Below are positions 9,143 through 22,116 of a DNA stretch of 64,000 bases, one piece after another. The DNA is taken from contig NZ_CP173660.1 of the NCBI RefSeq assembly GCF_045038405.1, positions 1,860,001 through 1,924,000 of the forward strand, read 5' to 3'. Origin of the DNA: Sellimonas caecigallum. GTDB lineage: Bacteria; Bacillota; Clostridia; Lachnospirales; Lachnospiraceae. The position numbers and the translations under genes are program-made. Within the stretch, counting starts at the first letter, position 1, and the number at the start of each line of letters is the position of its first letter. The notes under the pieces were generated by a model that worked only from the letters and a program-made list of their open reading frames with translations, was not told the DNA's origin and searched no databases.

Positions 9143-9670
9143 TTATGCCGCATTGCTATTTTGACTGCGCATCTGCCACATAAGTTTTTTGAAATTGACG
9201 GCAAAGAGGATGGCAGTCGTCATCACGGCGATGAAGTCTGCGATTGGTTCAGTCAGAAATACAGCCTGCACATTGTCTTTTAAAAGAGCAGGAAGCAGGT
9301 AGATCAATGGAATCAGAACAAGCACTTTTCTGAATATGGCCAAAAAGGCAGAAATTCTTGAATTGCCAAACGCGATGAACGTTTGCTGACACGAAATCTG
9401 CAGCCCCATGAGAATACTGGCTCTTGGCGCTCCGCCCATGCCGAGCAGATATGCGAAAGCAGAGATGATCATAATGAGAGGAAAGCAGACGCCGACGCCG
9501 GTTAAGGCTGAGGCTCCGATTTCCGGAATGTGGCCGATATACATCCGGTCTACCATGTTGTACAGAGCATTGACAAGCTGTGAAGTAATGGCAGGAACTG
9601 CCAATACAAAAAGAAGATGTCTGACAGGCTCTTCGCCCAGATTTACTTCATTTGACATTTTTAATTTCAT
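9143..9670 (-). pseudogene. MATE efflux transporter with large internal in-frame deletion
   Basis: Only 175 residues against about 450 for the family. The first ~88 residues are the normal MATE N terminus (RHLLFVLAVPAITSQLVNAL, DRMYIGHI, LLGMGGAPRASI), and residues from about 92 on (GLQISCQQTFIAFGNSRIS) are the family's C-terminal third. The middle, roughly 270 residues, is missing with the frame kept, the join lying near ILMGLQ. A product would have too few membrane helices to work. It has a good promoter (9741-9769) and lies beside a frameshifted TetR gene that probably controlled it. Confidence 0.85.
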
Positions 9671-9740
9671 GACTGTTCACTCCTTATGTTTTTTGAAGAT
9701 CAATTAAATAAAATAAGGAAAAGATCTTTATTGCACTAGT

Positions 9741-9769
9741 ACTATATAGTTCAAAAAGTGAAAAGTCAA
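9741..9769 (-). promoter_or_regulatory. Promoter and dyad upstream of the MATE remnant
   Basis: Read on the minus strand: TTGACT (9764-9769), a 17-base spacer, and TATAGT (9741-9746). The -10 lies in the self-complementary ACTATATAGT (9741-9750), a plausible operator for the adjacent TetR-type regulator. Confidence 0.6.
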
Positions 9770-9816
9770 TCTTTTGGACGCGCTAGGTTACAGATCGGGG
9801 CGATTTGTAACAAAAA

Positions 9817-10369
9817 TCACGTATTCCGAACCTGGCGTATTTTTTCTGTGATATTGCAGGACAGGCGGACCATCGTTCCCACGTCTTCCTGCATGCCGGT
9901 TTCCAGCCATTCCCGGGCAATGTGGAGAAATCCCCCTGCAAAAAAGCAAAGTCTGTAATTTGACAAAAAAGAGTTCTCGTTTGTCCGGAAAAAGGTGCGA
10001 AACAACGCGATAGTATGCTCCTTAACCTTTCGCCATACAAACTCCAGCATGTTTGCCTTCAGAGCGTTGTGGAATAAAATTTCGTTCTTTTTTACAGTCT
10101 CGAAAAAACAGCGGAAAAAAATCATTTTCTGTGTAATTATTCTGTGCATTTATCTCCATAACCATCTGATCGAAAGCTTCGATCAGATGAGTTTTGATAA
10201 TGTCGTCTTTATCCTGGTATACCCGATAGTATGTCATCCGGGAGACTCCTGCCCGGCGGGCGATATCCGTGATTGTGATCTTTTCGTAATCCTGCTTCTC
10301 CGTCAGAAGCATAAGCGCAGTAAAAATACATTCTTTTGCAAGTTCATGAGAGATGGTTTTTTGTGTCAT
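9817..10369 (-). pseudogene. TetR/AcrR family regulator, frameshifted
   Basis: The N-terminal 85 or so residues carry a clear TetR helix-turn-helix (ITITDIARRAGVSRMTYYRVYQ). The ligand-binding half continues in the +1 frame (FFETVKKNEILFHNALKANM through IAREWLETGMQEDVGTMVRL) and ends at 9817. The switch falls at a run of seven A (10115-10121 on the plus strand); removing one base there restores one continuous regulator of ~180 residues. As written the product stops at 10022 with a short foreign tail. It probably repressed the adjacent MATE gene. A sequencing error in the homopolymer is possible. Confidence 0.8.
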
Positions 10370-10541
10370 ATGTATGCTGCTCCTTGTATTATGAAAACAT
10401 ATGATTTTACAATAGTGTAACAGAAAAATTATAGCATAGGCTCTTGAAGGGATTCAAGAACACAAAGATTTTACTGCCATTTGTGGAGGGCATATGATAT
10501 ACTAAAGAAAATGATTCCGGCGGACAAGACAAAAGGAGGTT

Positions 10542-11531
10542 ATGATGAGCCTGAAAGAGATTCATATATCAGAAATCGAGGCGTTTCGTATCGGGCATGC
10601 ACAGGATGAAGCGCACGCCACGGGCTGTACAGCTATTATTTGCGAAAAGGGTGCATGGGCTGGTGTGGATGTAAGAGGAGGCAGTCCGGCATCCAGAGAA
10701 ACAGAGCTTCTGAAACCAGTCAACACAGTACAGCAGATCCATTGTGTTATGCTGTCGGGTGGAAGCGCATTTGGATTGGAGGCAGGAGACGGGGCGATGC
10801 AGTTTCTGGAAGAAAAAGGTGTGGGATTTGATGTAGGGATCGGGAGAGTTCCCATCGTGTGCGGAGCATCTCTTTTTGATCTGGAACTGGTAAGCTTTGA
10901 CAGGAGACCGGACAAAGCGATGGGATATGCAGCCTGCCAGGATGCCTTTTTCTCAAAGGAGCCTGGAGAGGGAAATGTGGGAGCCGGGACTGGAGCGACA
11001 GTGGGAAAATTCCACAATATGGAAGGCATGATGAAGTGTGGGATTGGCATCAGTGCAGCACAGATCGGAAATGTGAAGTGCGGAGCTGTCGTTGCAGTCA
11101 ATGCACTTGGGGATGTGATTGATCCGGACACTGGAAAGATCCTTGCAGGGCTTCTAAATAAAGAACAGACAGGATTCGCCGATACGAAAAAATGTATGTA
11201 TGAGGAGATGGAGCATCCAAGAGATCTGTGGAAAGGGAATACCACCATAGGGTGTATTGTTACCAATGGTAAACTGGATAAATGCCAGTGCAATAAAGCG
11301 GCGTCCATCGTCCACAACGGATTCGCGAGGACGATTCGGCCGGCCCATTCGACGGCAGACGGAGATACGATCTTCGTTATGGCGTCCGGGGAAGTGGAAG
11401 TGGCACCGGATGCATTTCATGTGCTTGCACAGGAAGTGATGGAACGGGCGGTAAAGCGCGCGGCGCTTATGGCGAAACCGGCATACGGGCTGAAGGCGGC
11501 AGAGGATTTTCAGACAAAAACTCTTCTATAA
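10542..11531 (+). CDS. P1 family peptidase (DmpA/BapA-like, S58)
   Basis: A 329-residue self-processing N-terminal nucleophile hydrolase of the DmpA superfamily. Family segments: HCVMLSGGSAFGLEAGDGAM, GNVGAGTGATVGKF, and GNTTIGCIVTNGKL, where Thr after Asn is the probable nucleophile exposed by autocleavage. Such enzymes remove N-terminal residues from beta-amino or D-amino peptides. ATGATG at 10542/10545 follows an AAGGAGG site; TATACT at 10498-10503 may be the -10. No signal peptide. Start at 10545 is equally possible. Confidence 0.88.
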   Translation: MMSLKEIHISEIEAFRIGHAQDEAHATGCTAIICEKGAWAGVDVRGGSPASRETELLKPVNTVQQIHCVMLSGGSAFGLEAGDGAMQFLEEKGVGFDVGIGRVPIVCGASLFDLELVSFDRRPDKAMGYAACQDAFFSKEPGEGNVGAGTGATVGKFHNMEGMMKCGIGISAAQIGNVKCGAVVAVNALGDVIDPDTGKILAGLLNKEQTGFADTKKCMYEEMEHPRDLWKGNTTIGCIVTNGKLDKCQCNKAASIVHNGFARTIRPAHSTADGDTIFVMASGEVEVAPDAFHVLAQEVMERAVKRAALMAKPAYGLKAAEDFQTKTLL

Positions 11532-11617
11532 GTTCCTTCGGTGCGCGAGAAAAGATGAAAAGATGTTAAGAAAACCGGTGCTTGCAATGAGCAACAGAAA
11601 CAGTCTGGCAGCAGAAA

Positions 11618-11866
11618 ATGCAATATGCAGGAATCAGGAGCGATGGTTTGACAGTATCTATTTCCGGGATGCGGGTGTTTACTCTGCATCCTTCGATTTT
11701 TCCGTATACTTTCCGGACTTTTTTCGGAATGCTGGATGGACAAACTGTATATGAGACAGCGGAAAATCCGGAGGAAATATGGAAGATTATAGACACATAC
11801 AGTCGGATGATCATAAATGGAAATGCGAAAGCCGAGGATGAAGGAGAAGATACAGAACATGAGTAA
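11618..11866 (+). CDS. Small hypothetical protein, translationally coupled to TrmH
   Basis: An 82-residue ORF with no family that I recognise. It has an aromatic centre (HPSIFPYTFRTFFGMLDGQ), a helix (NPEEIWKIIDTYSRMI) and an acidic tail. Its stop codon overlaps the ATG of the methyltransferase by 8 bases, which supports real translation. No strong ribosome site is seen at the ATG, so the start is uncertain; the frame is closed upstream by a stop at 11588. Could be a fragment of a longer gene. Confidence 0.45.
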   Translation: MQYAGIRSDGLTVSISGMRVFTLHPSIFPYTFRTFFGMLDGQTVYETAENPEEIWKIIDTYSRMIINGNAKAEDEGEDTEHE

Positions 11867-12707
11867 TATTATAGAAATCACGGATTTTGATGCCAAAGGG
11901 CTGGATATCTACGCCAGGATGACGGAAGCTCAGCTTTTGAATAAAGACAGACCTCAGGACGGGATGTTTATCGCAGAAAGTCCCAAAGTAGTACTTCGGG
12001 CACTGGAAGCAGGGTATGAACCGGTGTCTATCCTGGTGGAGGACAGACATATTGAAGGGGAAGCGAAAGAAATCATCGAAAAGTGCCCGGACACACCGGT
12101 ATACACAGCATCCTTTGATGTTTTGACACAGCTTACCGGGTATAAACTTACCCGCGGTGTGCTTTGCGCCATGCGCCGGAAGAAGTTGCCAAAGGTACAG
12201 GAAGTATGTAAAGGAGCAAGACGCATTGCGGTCCTGGAGAATGTGATGAATCCCACGAATGTGGGTGCCATTATCCGTTCGGCGGCGGCTTTGAATATGG
12301 ATGCAGTCCTTCTCACGCCTGGGTGCAGTAATCCTCTGTACCGCAGGGCCATCCGCGTCAGTATGGGCACGGTGTTTCAGATTCCCTGGACGATTCTGCA
12401 GGAAGAAGAGACGGGCAGATGGCCAAAGAAAGGTATGGAATATCTGCAATCTCTTGGTTTTCGTACCGCGTCTATGGCGCTTCACGATGAATCAGTAGAT
12501 ATTGACGACGCACGTGTACATAAGGAGGAGAAACTGGCCGTCATTCTCGGAACGGAGGGGGATGGGCTTATGGATGAGACGATCTCGGCATCTGATTATA
12601 CAATCAAAATTCCTATGAGTCATGGAGTTGACTCGCTGAATGTGGCAGCTGCAAGTGCGGTAACATTCTGGGAGCTTGGCAGGATCTCTGATTTTTCCGG
12701 TTCATGA
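11859..12707 (+). CDS. TrmH/SpoU family RNA 2'-O-methyltransferase
   Basis: A 282-residue SPOUT enzyme. The three knot motifs are visible: ENVMNPTNVGAIIRSAAALN (motif 1 Asn/Arg), VILGTEGDGL (motif 2, SAM site) and IPMSHGVDSLNVAAASAVTF (motif 3). An N-terminal ~100-residue substrate domain (ARMTEAQLL...LTRGVLCAM) precedes it. It methylates ribose of rRNA or tRNA in the cytoplasm; the target base is not determinable. ATG 11859 is preferred over the upstream 11817 because homologues begin near here and GGAG lies upstream. Confidence 0.9.
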   Translation: MSNIIEITDFDAKGLDIYARMTEAQLLNKDRPQDGMFIAESPKVVLRALEAGYEPVSILVEDRHIEGEAKEIIEKCPDTPVYTASFDVLTQLTGYKLTRGVLCAMRRKKLPKVQEVCKGARRIAVLENVMNPTNVGAIIRSAAALNMDAVLLTPGCSNPLYRRAIRVSMGTVFQIPWTILQEEETGRWPKKGMEYLQSLGFRTASMALHDESVDIDDARVHKEEKLAVILGTEGDGLMDETISASDYTIKIPMSHGVDSLNVAAASAVTFWELGRISDFSGS

Positions 12708-12787
12708 TCAAAGGTGGCTGGAAAAATCAGAAAATAAATAATGTAAATAAAAATAATAAAAAAACAAAAATAAAATCAAACAAAATA

Positions 12788-12816
12788 TTGACAAATAGAA
12801 AAAGACGTGCTATTAT
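12788..12816 (+). promoter_or_regulatory. Promoter of the candidate small RNA
   Basis: TTGACA at 12788-12793, 17-base spacer, TATTAT at 12811-12816. No open reading frame of note follows until the terminator at 13040. Confidence 0.75.
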
Positions 12817-12822
12817 AAAGAC

Positions 12823-13098
12823 ATAAAATAACAGACGGGAATTGTAAGATGGACGCGATCCATAAACATTCAGTCGTTATTATTTCAACACAAGTGTTGA
12901 AAAGATCCCGAGAAAAATACAAGCGCTGAGTATCGGGAAGCAAAGTTTATGAAAGGAAGGTACGGACCACCGAAAACGTAAACAAAATTTACCAAATCCA
13001 AAAGAAAGAGGTAAAAAAAGAATGATTGAAGAATCAAAGTAAAGGCGGATATCAATGCAAGTAAGTTGGTATCCGTCTTTACTGTGGTTCTTTTTTTT
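12823..13098 (+). ncRNA. Candidate stand-alone structured small RNA
   Basis: A ~275-base unit bounded by its own promoter and a strong intrinsic terminator and holding no convincing ORF. Inside are a near-perfect hairpin/palindrome TTTCAACACAAGTGTTGAAA (12883-12902), a stem CCCGA...TCGGG (about 12907-12936) and a GC-rich segment near 12957-12972 in otherwise A-rich sequence. The downstream xpaC gene has its own promoter at 13107-13135, so this need not be a leader. It does not match TPP, SAM, T-box, c-di-GMP-I, tmRNA, SRP or RNase P signatures that I can recognise by eye. Confidence 0.55.
13040..13098 (+). terminator. Intrinsic terminator of the candidate small RNA
   Basis: Stem of 16 positions, TAAAGGCGGATATCAA (13040-13055) with TTGGTATCCGTCTTTA (13066-13081), mostly paired, then a run of eight T at 13091-13098. 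Confidence 0.75.
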
Positions 13099-13106
13099 GC
13101 GCAATC

Positions 13107-13135
13107 TTGCAGTCACAAATAAGATGACGTATAAT
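13107..13135 (+). promoter_or_regulatory. Promoter of xpaC-telA
   Basis: TTGCAG at 13107-13112, 17-base spacer, TATAAT at 13130-13135, about 50 bases before the xpaC-like ATG. Confidence 0.7.
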
Positions 13136-13184
13136 AAGTGCATACATATTATGAAAGAATCAGGTCATAAGGAAGGACGAACAT

Positions 13185-14447
13185 ATGAGGAGTTACTGGG
13201 ATTGGGAAACATTTGGGGAAGATATCCGAAGGACGGTTCAACGTGCGGTAGATTCTCAGGATTTCCGCAGACTGAATCAGACCATCAATGACACGATCAA
13301 CAATGCGGCTGGAGAGTTCCGAGATGGAATAAGACATGCAGGAGAACGAAATAGAAATGGAGGATACAGTTCTGGACAGGACAAGTATACGCAGGCATCA
13401 AAAGGCGCGGCGCAGACATTCCGAGGAGTCGACGTTTCGAAATTGAGGGCACCCGATCTGTACGCAAAGATGAGCGGAAAGAAGGCGGGAGCAATGGCGC
13501 TTGCTATCCTTGGGTATGGGTTTGGATCTTTGTTCCTTTTTGGAGTCGTGCTTGGCGCAGTGACGGTACTTGTGCTTGGAAACGCTGCGGAGATGGCTGT
13601 TGGCATGACAACTTTAGGCATCATGGCATGCATATTTGGCGGGATGGCGGCATCCGGGACAAGAAAGCTTGGAAGAATTAAGAGATTTGAGCGGTATGTA
13701 AAAGAATTGAAGGGAAAAGAATACTGCAATATCGATGAGATTGCGCTTCGGGTGCGGAGGAAAGAAAAACAGGTTTATAAAGATATTCGATGGATGATCG
13801 AAAAAGGATGGTTTCGGCAAGGACATCTGGATGATCAGGATGCGTGTTTGATGATCAGTGATGCAGCATACGAAGAATATCGGGATCTGATGGAACAAAG
13901 AGAAGTACAAAAAAGAATGCAGGAAGAAGATGCGTTGAGGAGTCAGGCAGATGCCCGGAAAAAAGAACAGTACAGCAAAGAAAAGCAGGCGAACATGGAT
14001 CCACAGATTCAGGCCGTTATCCAGGCGGGGAATGAATATATAAGAAAGATTCGCGAGTGCAACGACGCAATTCCAGGAGAGGCGGTATCGGAAAAAATGT
14101 ATCGTATGGAGCTGCTGACAAAAAGGATTTTCGAACGGGTAGAACAGGATCCGGATTCAGTGGAAGATATCCGGAAACTGATGGAATACTATCTTCCTAC
14201 GGCAGTCAAGCTTCTGGAAGCGTACGAGAAGCTGGACGCACAGCCGGTGCAGGGAGAAAACATTCTTTCTTCCAAAAAGGAAATAGAAGACACACTGGAC
14301 ACGCTGAATATTGCGTTTGAGAAGCTTTTAGATGATCTGTTCCAGGAGACAGCCTGGGATGTATCTTCTGATATTTCTGTGCTCAAAACAATGCTTGCAC
14401 AGGAAGGACTTACAGGAAAAGACTTTGAGACAGGAGGAAAAAGATGA
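13185..14447 (+). CDS. XpaC-like membrane protein (5-bromo-4-chloroindolyl phosphate hydrolysis family)
   Basis: A 420-residue protein with a basic/Gln-rich N terminus, one hydrophobic hairpin near residues 105-150 (MALAILGYGFGSLFLFGVVL and VGMTTLGIMACIFGGMA), a predicted winged-helix-like part (CNIDEIALRVRRKEKQVYKDI RWM) and a long charged coiled-coil C terminus. This layout, and the immediate telA neighbour, match XpaC-family proteins found beside TelA in Firmicutes. Function is unclear; the pair is linked to envelope stress and toxic-anion resistance. It overlaps telA by 4 bases (ATGA), indicating coupled translation. Confidence 0.75.
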   Translation: MRSYWDWETFGEDIRRTVQRAVDSQDFRRLNQTINDTINNAAGEFRDGIRHAGERNRNGGYSSGQDKYTQASKGAAQTFRGVDVSKLRAPDLYAKMSGKKAGAMALAILGYGFGSLFLFGVVLGAVTVLVLGNAAEMAVGMTTLGIMACIFGGMAASGTRKLGRIKRFERYVKELKGKEYCNIDEIALRVRRKEKQVYKDIRWMIEKGWFRQGHLDDQDACLMISDAAYEEYRDLMEQREVQKRMQEEDALRSQADARKKEQYSKEKQANMDPQIQAVIQAGNEYIRKIRECNDAIPGEAVSEKMYRMELLTKRIFERVEQDPDSVEDIRKLMEYYLPTAVKLLEAYEKLDAQPVQGENILSSKKEIEDTLDTLNIAFEKLLDDLFQETAWDVSSDISVLKTMLAQEGLTGKDFETGGKR

Positions 14448-15577
14448 ACGAGGGATTAAAAGATTTTCAGAGCGGACCAACGTTGACACTTGACCCATTC
14501 GGAGGACAGGCTGCGGCTCCGGAACCGGAGAAGAAAGAAGAACCAGCTATGGATGAAAATGTTCTGACACCGGAGGAATGGCAGATGGCAGAGCAGTTTG
14601 CAAACCAGATCGATCTGAGCAACTCCTCCATGATCCTCCAGTATGGAGCGGGAACACAAAAGAAAATGGCGGATTTCTCGGAGAGCGCACTGGAAAATGT
14701 AAGGACGAAAGATCTAGGCGAGGTTGGAGAACTCTTGAGCGGTGTTGTGCAGGAATTGAAGAACTTTGATGAAGAAGAAGAGAGAGGATTCCTGGGGATT
14801 TTCAAAAAACAGGCTAATAAGATACAGAACCTCAAAACAAAATACACAAAAGCTGAGGCGAATATCAATCAGATCATAAAGGCGCTGGAAGGACACCAGG
14901 TACAGCTTTTAAAAGATATTGCAATTCTCGATAAAATGTATGAATTGAATCTGACGTACTTTAAAGAGCTTTCTATGTATATCCTGGCAGGAAAAAAGAA
15001 ACTCAAAGAAGTGGAAGATAGCCAGCTAAGAGAATTGATAGCGAAAGCCCAGAAAAGCGGACTTGCAGAAGATGCGCAGGCTGCAAAAGATCTGGAATCC
15101 ATGTGTCAGAGATTCGAAAAGAAACTTCATGATCTGGAACTGACACGGATGGTTTCTATTCAGACGGCACCGCAGATACGCATGATCCAGAATAATGATA
15201 CAGTTATGGCAGAAAAGATCCAGTCTACCATTGTCAATACGATTCCACTTTGGAAAAGTCAGATGGTGCTGGCACTGGGAGTGGCCCATTCTACTCAGGC
15301 TGCCGCAGCACAACGGGAAGTTACGGATATGACAAATGAACTTTTGAGGAAAAATGCACAGACGCTGAAAATGGCTACTCTGGATACAGCCAGGGAGTCT
15401 GAGAGGGGAATCGTGGATATGGAAACATTGAAGGCGACAAACGAATCTCTCATTTCAACGCTGGATGAAGTAATGCAGATTCAGCAGGAAGGAAGACAAA
15501 AACGGCAGGAAGCAGAGGCGGAAATGCGCAGGCTGGAAACAGAGCTGAAAGAGAAACTTCTTCGTATTCAGAGATAG
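14444..15577 (+). CDS. telA: TelA family toxic anion resistance protein
   Basis: A 377-residue almost entirely helical protein of the TelA/KlaA family. Characteristic parts: FGIFKKQANKIQNLKTKY-like segment (GFLGIFKKQANKIQNLKTKY), LEGHQVQLLKDIAILDKMYE, and IPLWKSQMVLALGVAHSTQA, followed by a C-terminal coiled coil. Members confer tellurite or envelope-stress resistance in some bacteria, with unknown mechanism. Translation is coupled to the xpaC-like gene through a 4-base overlap. A strong terminator follows at 15641. Confidence 0.9.
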   Translation: MNEGLKDFQSGPTLTLDPFGGQAAAPEPEKKEEPAMDENVLTPEEWQMAEQFANQIDLSNSSMILQYGAGTQKKMADFSESALENVRTKDLGEVGELLSGVVQELKNFDEEEERGFLGIFKKQANKIQNLKTKYTKAEANINQIIKALEGHQVQLLKDIAILDKMYELNLTYFKELSMYILAGKKKLKEVEDSQLRELIAKAQKSGLAEDAQAAKDLESMCQRFEKKLHDLELTRMVSIQTAPQIRMIQNNDTVMAEKIQSTIVNTIPLWKSQMVLALGVAHSTQAAAAQREVTDMTNELLRKNAQTLKMATLDTARESERGIVDMETLKATNESLISTLDEVMQIQQEGRQKRQEAEAEMRRLETELKEKLLRIQR

Positions 15578-15640
15578 GCATCAATTTTTCAGCACATTTC
15601 TGTACAGAAGTACAGGTACAAGTATAGATGACACACAAAC

Positions 15641-15678
15641 AACACGGACCGTGAAAAAGGCGGCCCGTGTTATTTTTT
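15641..15678 (+). terminator. Terminator after telA
   Basis: AACACGGACCG (15641-15651) pairs with CGGCCCGTGTT (15661-15671), followed by ATTTTTTT. It lies against the 3' end of the convergent DUF2798 gene. Confidence 0.8.
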
Positions 15679-16172
15679 TAGTCTGGACGCTGAGAATTAG
15701 GTTGAGAAGAGGTACGTTGTTCAAAAATGATGCGGAACAAAAAACGGACGAGTGGTCCGCAAAAAAAGATTTGCCAGAAAAAGGCCATAGGGAAATTGCA
15801 GACAACAGTCTGAAGCCACACAGGCAGAAATTCAATCCCGGGCTTTTTGAAAATCAATGTGGCCCAAAAACTCATGATGGGACACATGAATGCAATGGTT
15901 ACACAGGAACGGGCCAGTATGACGAAAATAGGTTTATCCTCCCCAGGCGTAACCATCCGAGATGCGAGCTTTGGCGCAAATCGATCCACAAAAAAGAACC
16001 CCATGACAAAACAGATTGGGAAAATGATAAAAATATCCGGAAGCGAATGCAGTGTGATGGCGTTCGTCAGTCCGTGATTGATAAGACCTGCATTGTAAAG
16101 TTCCATGGCAAGAACCATAAAAAATGTCATAAGTAATCCGTAAATCAGCTCCTGAAATTTTGTTTTTGGCAT
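15678..16172 (-). CDS. DUF2798-like small membrane protein
   Basis: A 164-residue integral membrane protein with about four hydrophobic segments (FQELIYGLLMTFFMVLAMEL; LPDIFIIFPICFVMGFFFVD; ILARSCVTIAFMCPIMSFWA; VCNFPMAFFWQIFFCGPLVR). The repeated pattern, two copies of a short two-helix unit with conserved Pro, resembles DUF2798 proteins. Function unknown. The start is placed at the second ATG (16172) because AAGGAGG lies 7 bases upstream; the first ATG at 16193 has no such site. It is divergent from the rRNA operon. Confidence 0.7.
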   Translation of the reverse strand: MPKTKFQELIYGLLMTFFMVLAMELYNAGLINHGLTNAITLHSLPDIFIIFPICFVMGFFFVDRFAPKLASRMVTPGEDKPIFVILARSCVTIAFMCPIMSFWATLIFKKPGIEFLPVWLQTVVCNFPMAFFWQIFFCGPLVRFLFRIIFEQRTSSQPNSQRPD

Positions 16173-16395
16173 AAATAGTCCTCCTTCTTTCATATAAAAA
16201 GGCGTTAATCCATTGAATGCACAATAGACTACGCCTGGAAAGACTTATTTCTATTTGGCTGATTAAGGCCTTTATTTTTATCAGTAAGATTATAACAAGT
16301 TTTTTGAAAAAAATCAAATTCCATCCAGGAAACAAAAGAAAACCTAAAAGAAAATACCTTCCCCGAAAAAAATCAAAAAAAGTAGAAAAAAGGTG

Positions 16396-16586
16396 TTGAC
16401 ATTTATAAGGAGGGATGATAAAATATAACACGTTCCGCTGATAAACACCGCGGGACAAACCGCTAAGTACCGGGCTTCCCGGGAAGGTTCCCATCCCTCT
16501 GGTTCAGAGAGAACGGGAAGATGCTTCGAAAAAAGTCAAAAAACTTGAAAAAAGTTCTTGACAAAAATAAAGCGATGTGGTAATCT
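16396..16586 (+). promoter_or_regulatory. Tandem rRNA promoters P1 and P2
   Basis: P1: TTGACA 16396-16401, 17 bases, TAAAAT 16419-16424. P2: TTGACA 16558-16563, 17 bases, TAATCT 16581-16586. The intervening ~130 bases hold a GC-rich, self-complementary segment (16432-16520). Tandem strong promoters are typical of rRNA operons. Confidence 0.85.
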
Positions 16587-16628
16587 AATATAGCTGTCGC
16601 GAGACGGCGAACGGAACTTTGATAACTG

Positions 16629-16642
16629 AACAATAGACAACG
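16629..16642 (+). other. 16S precursor processing stem, left arm
   Basis: AACAATAGACAACG at 16629-16642 is the exact reverse complement of CGTTGTCTATTGTT at 18300-18313, just after the 16S gene. The arms would form a 14-base-pair stem closing the 16S precursor, the expected RNase III substrate. Confidence 0.75.
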
Positions 16643-16746
16643 ATCCCTGAAAATTCAAGAGAATTATTCAGAACAGAGCGAAAGCTCACAAACCAAAACA
16701 GTAAAGGGATAGATTAGCCAAAGGTTGATCTTGAACCGAGCAAACA

Positions 16747-18288
<1,542 letters not shown>

Positions 18289-18336
18289 GAAGTAAGGGAC
18301 GTTGTCTATTGTTGAGCGATCAAAGGACTCAAGCTT

Positions 18337-18455
18337 TTCTGGTGGCGATGCGCTGAGGGGAAACACCCGTACCCATCCCGAACACGATGGTTAAGACCTC
18401 AGCGGCCGATGGTACTGCACTGGAGACGGTGTGGGAGAGCAGGTGGCCGCCAGAA
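18337..18455 (+). rRNA. rrf: 5S ribosomal RNA, located between 16S and 23S
   Basis: A 119-base 5S gene: the 5' arm TTCTGGTGGC pairs with the 3' arm GCCGCCAGAA, and the middle holds CCCGTACCCATCCCGAACAC and the loop E/helix 4 region GGGAGAGCAGGTGG. It begins only 56 bases after the 16S end and lies about 430 bases before 23S. No second 5S copy is seen after the 23S gene, so the operon order is 16S-5S-23S instead of the usual 16S-23S-5S. Confidence 0.95.
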
Positions 18456-18882
18456 TCAAAAAAAGAAGGACGCTTTACCAGTGATGCGAGAGCTGAAGAG
18501 ATTCAGGTTTCGGATGACTGATAAAGATCAGTCAAAGAGTGTGTTTACATTGCACCTCGCAGTAAAACTGCTCGGTCGCGTGCAGGCACGCTGGCCAATA
18601 AAATATCCCAATGCTTATGGATGCAAGCATCCAGCGCAGTGAAAATTTTATTGGGCAATGTACCTTGAAAACCGCATATAAGAAAAACAGATAGAAATAT
18701 CAAGACATCCGAGGTCATGTTGAAAGACATGAACGCAAAAACCAAGTGAAGACACTTGAAACTATCAACCAACACATATAACGCTATATATGTGAGATTG
18801 AAAAATGCTCCGTGAAAGGGGAATAACTCGAGACAGAGTCTCTCGTTATCAGGCCTTTCGAAACCGCATTTTCAATCCAGTT
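18456..18882 (+). other. 5S-23S spacer without tRNA
   Basis: About 427 bases holding no tRNA that I can recognise. It contains nested inverted repeats, such as CAATAAAAT/ATTTTATTG around 18596-18654 enclosed by ACATTGC/GCAATGT, and GATTGAAAAATGC/GCATTTTCAATC upstream of the 23S start. These are probably processing stems for the precursor. Confidence 0.6.
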
Positions 18883-21799
<2,917 letters not shown>

Positions 21800-21867
21800 G
21801 GAATGGTGGATAGGAAGAAGGATGAAGAGAGAGATCTGTAACTTATATGTGGTTTTGAAGGTATATG

Positions 21868-21898
21868 GAAAAGACACCTGTGAAAGGTGTTTCTTTTC
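21868..21898 (+). terminator. Terminator-like hairpin after 23S
   Basis: GAAAAGACACCT (21868-21879) pairs with AGGTGTTTCTTTTC (21885-21898) with a four- to five-base loop and a T-rich 3' arm. It lies between 23S and tRNA-Trp. Confidence 0.65.
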
Positions 21899-21922
21899 AT
21901 ATATCAGTAAGAAAAAGGATAT

Positions 21923-21993
21923 AGGGGATTGGTCAAATGGTATGACAGGAGTCTCCAAAACTCTTAGCGGGAGTTCGATTCTCTCATCCCCTG
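21923..21993 (+). tRNA. tRNA-Trp (anticodon CCA)
   Basis: A 71-base cloverleaf: acceptor AGGGGAT/ATCCCCT, anticodon stem GGAGT/ACTCT with loop CTCCAAA (anticodon CCA at loop positions 3-5), T arm GGGAG-TTCGATT-CTCTC, discriminator G. The 3' CCA is not encoded. A hairpin terminator follows 5 bases later. Confidence 0.92.
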
Positions 21994-21997
21994 TTTG

Positions 21998-22024
21998 AAA
22001 AGCTCAGTTTAACTGAGCTTTTTT
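21998..22024 (+). terminator. Terminator after tRNA-Trp
   Basis: AAAAGCTCAGTT (21998-22009) pairs with AACTGAGCTTTT (22011-22022), followed by more T. Classic short intrinsic terminator. Confidence 0.88.
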
Positions 22025-22116
22025 GCTGTCCATGATTTTTATATGGAAGGCGAATGTCTTGTGCCGCGGCAGGGCAAACTTTTTCTGTGAAAGACGGAAG
22101 AAACGGGGAATTTATT

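Noticed and set aside
12900..12990. Possible c-di-GMP-I riboswitch (GGGAAGCAAAG resembles part of the consensus)
   Set aside because: The upstream GGCAAACC strand and the tetraloop-receptor pairings are not seen; kept only as an unassigned structured RNA.
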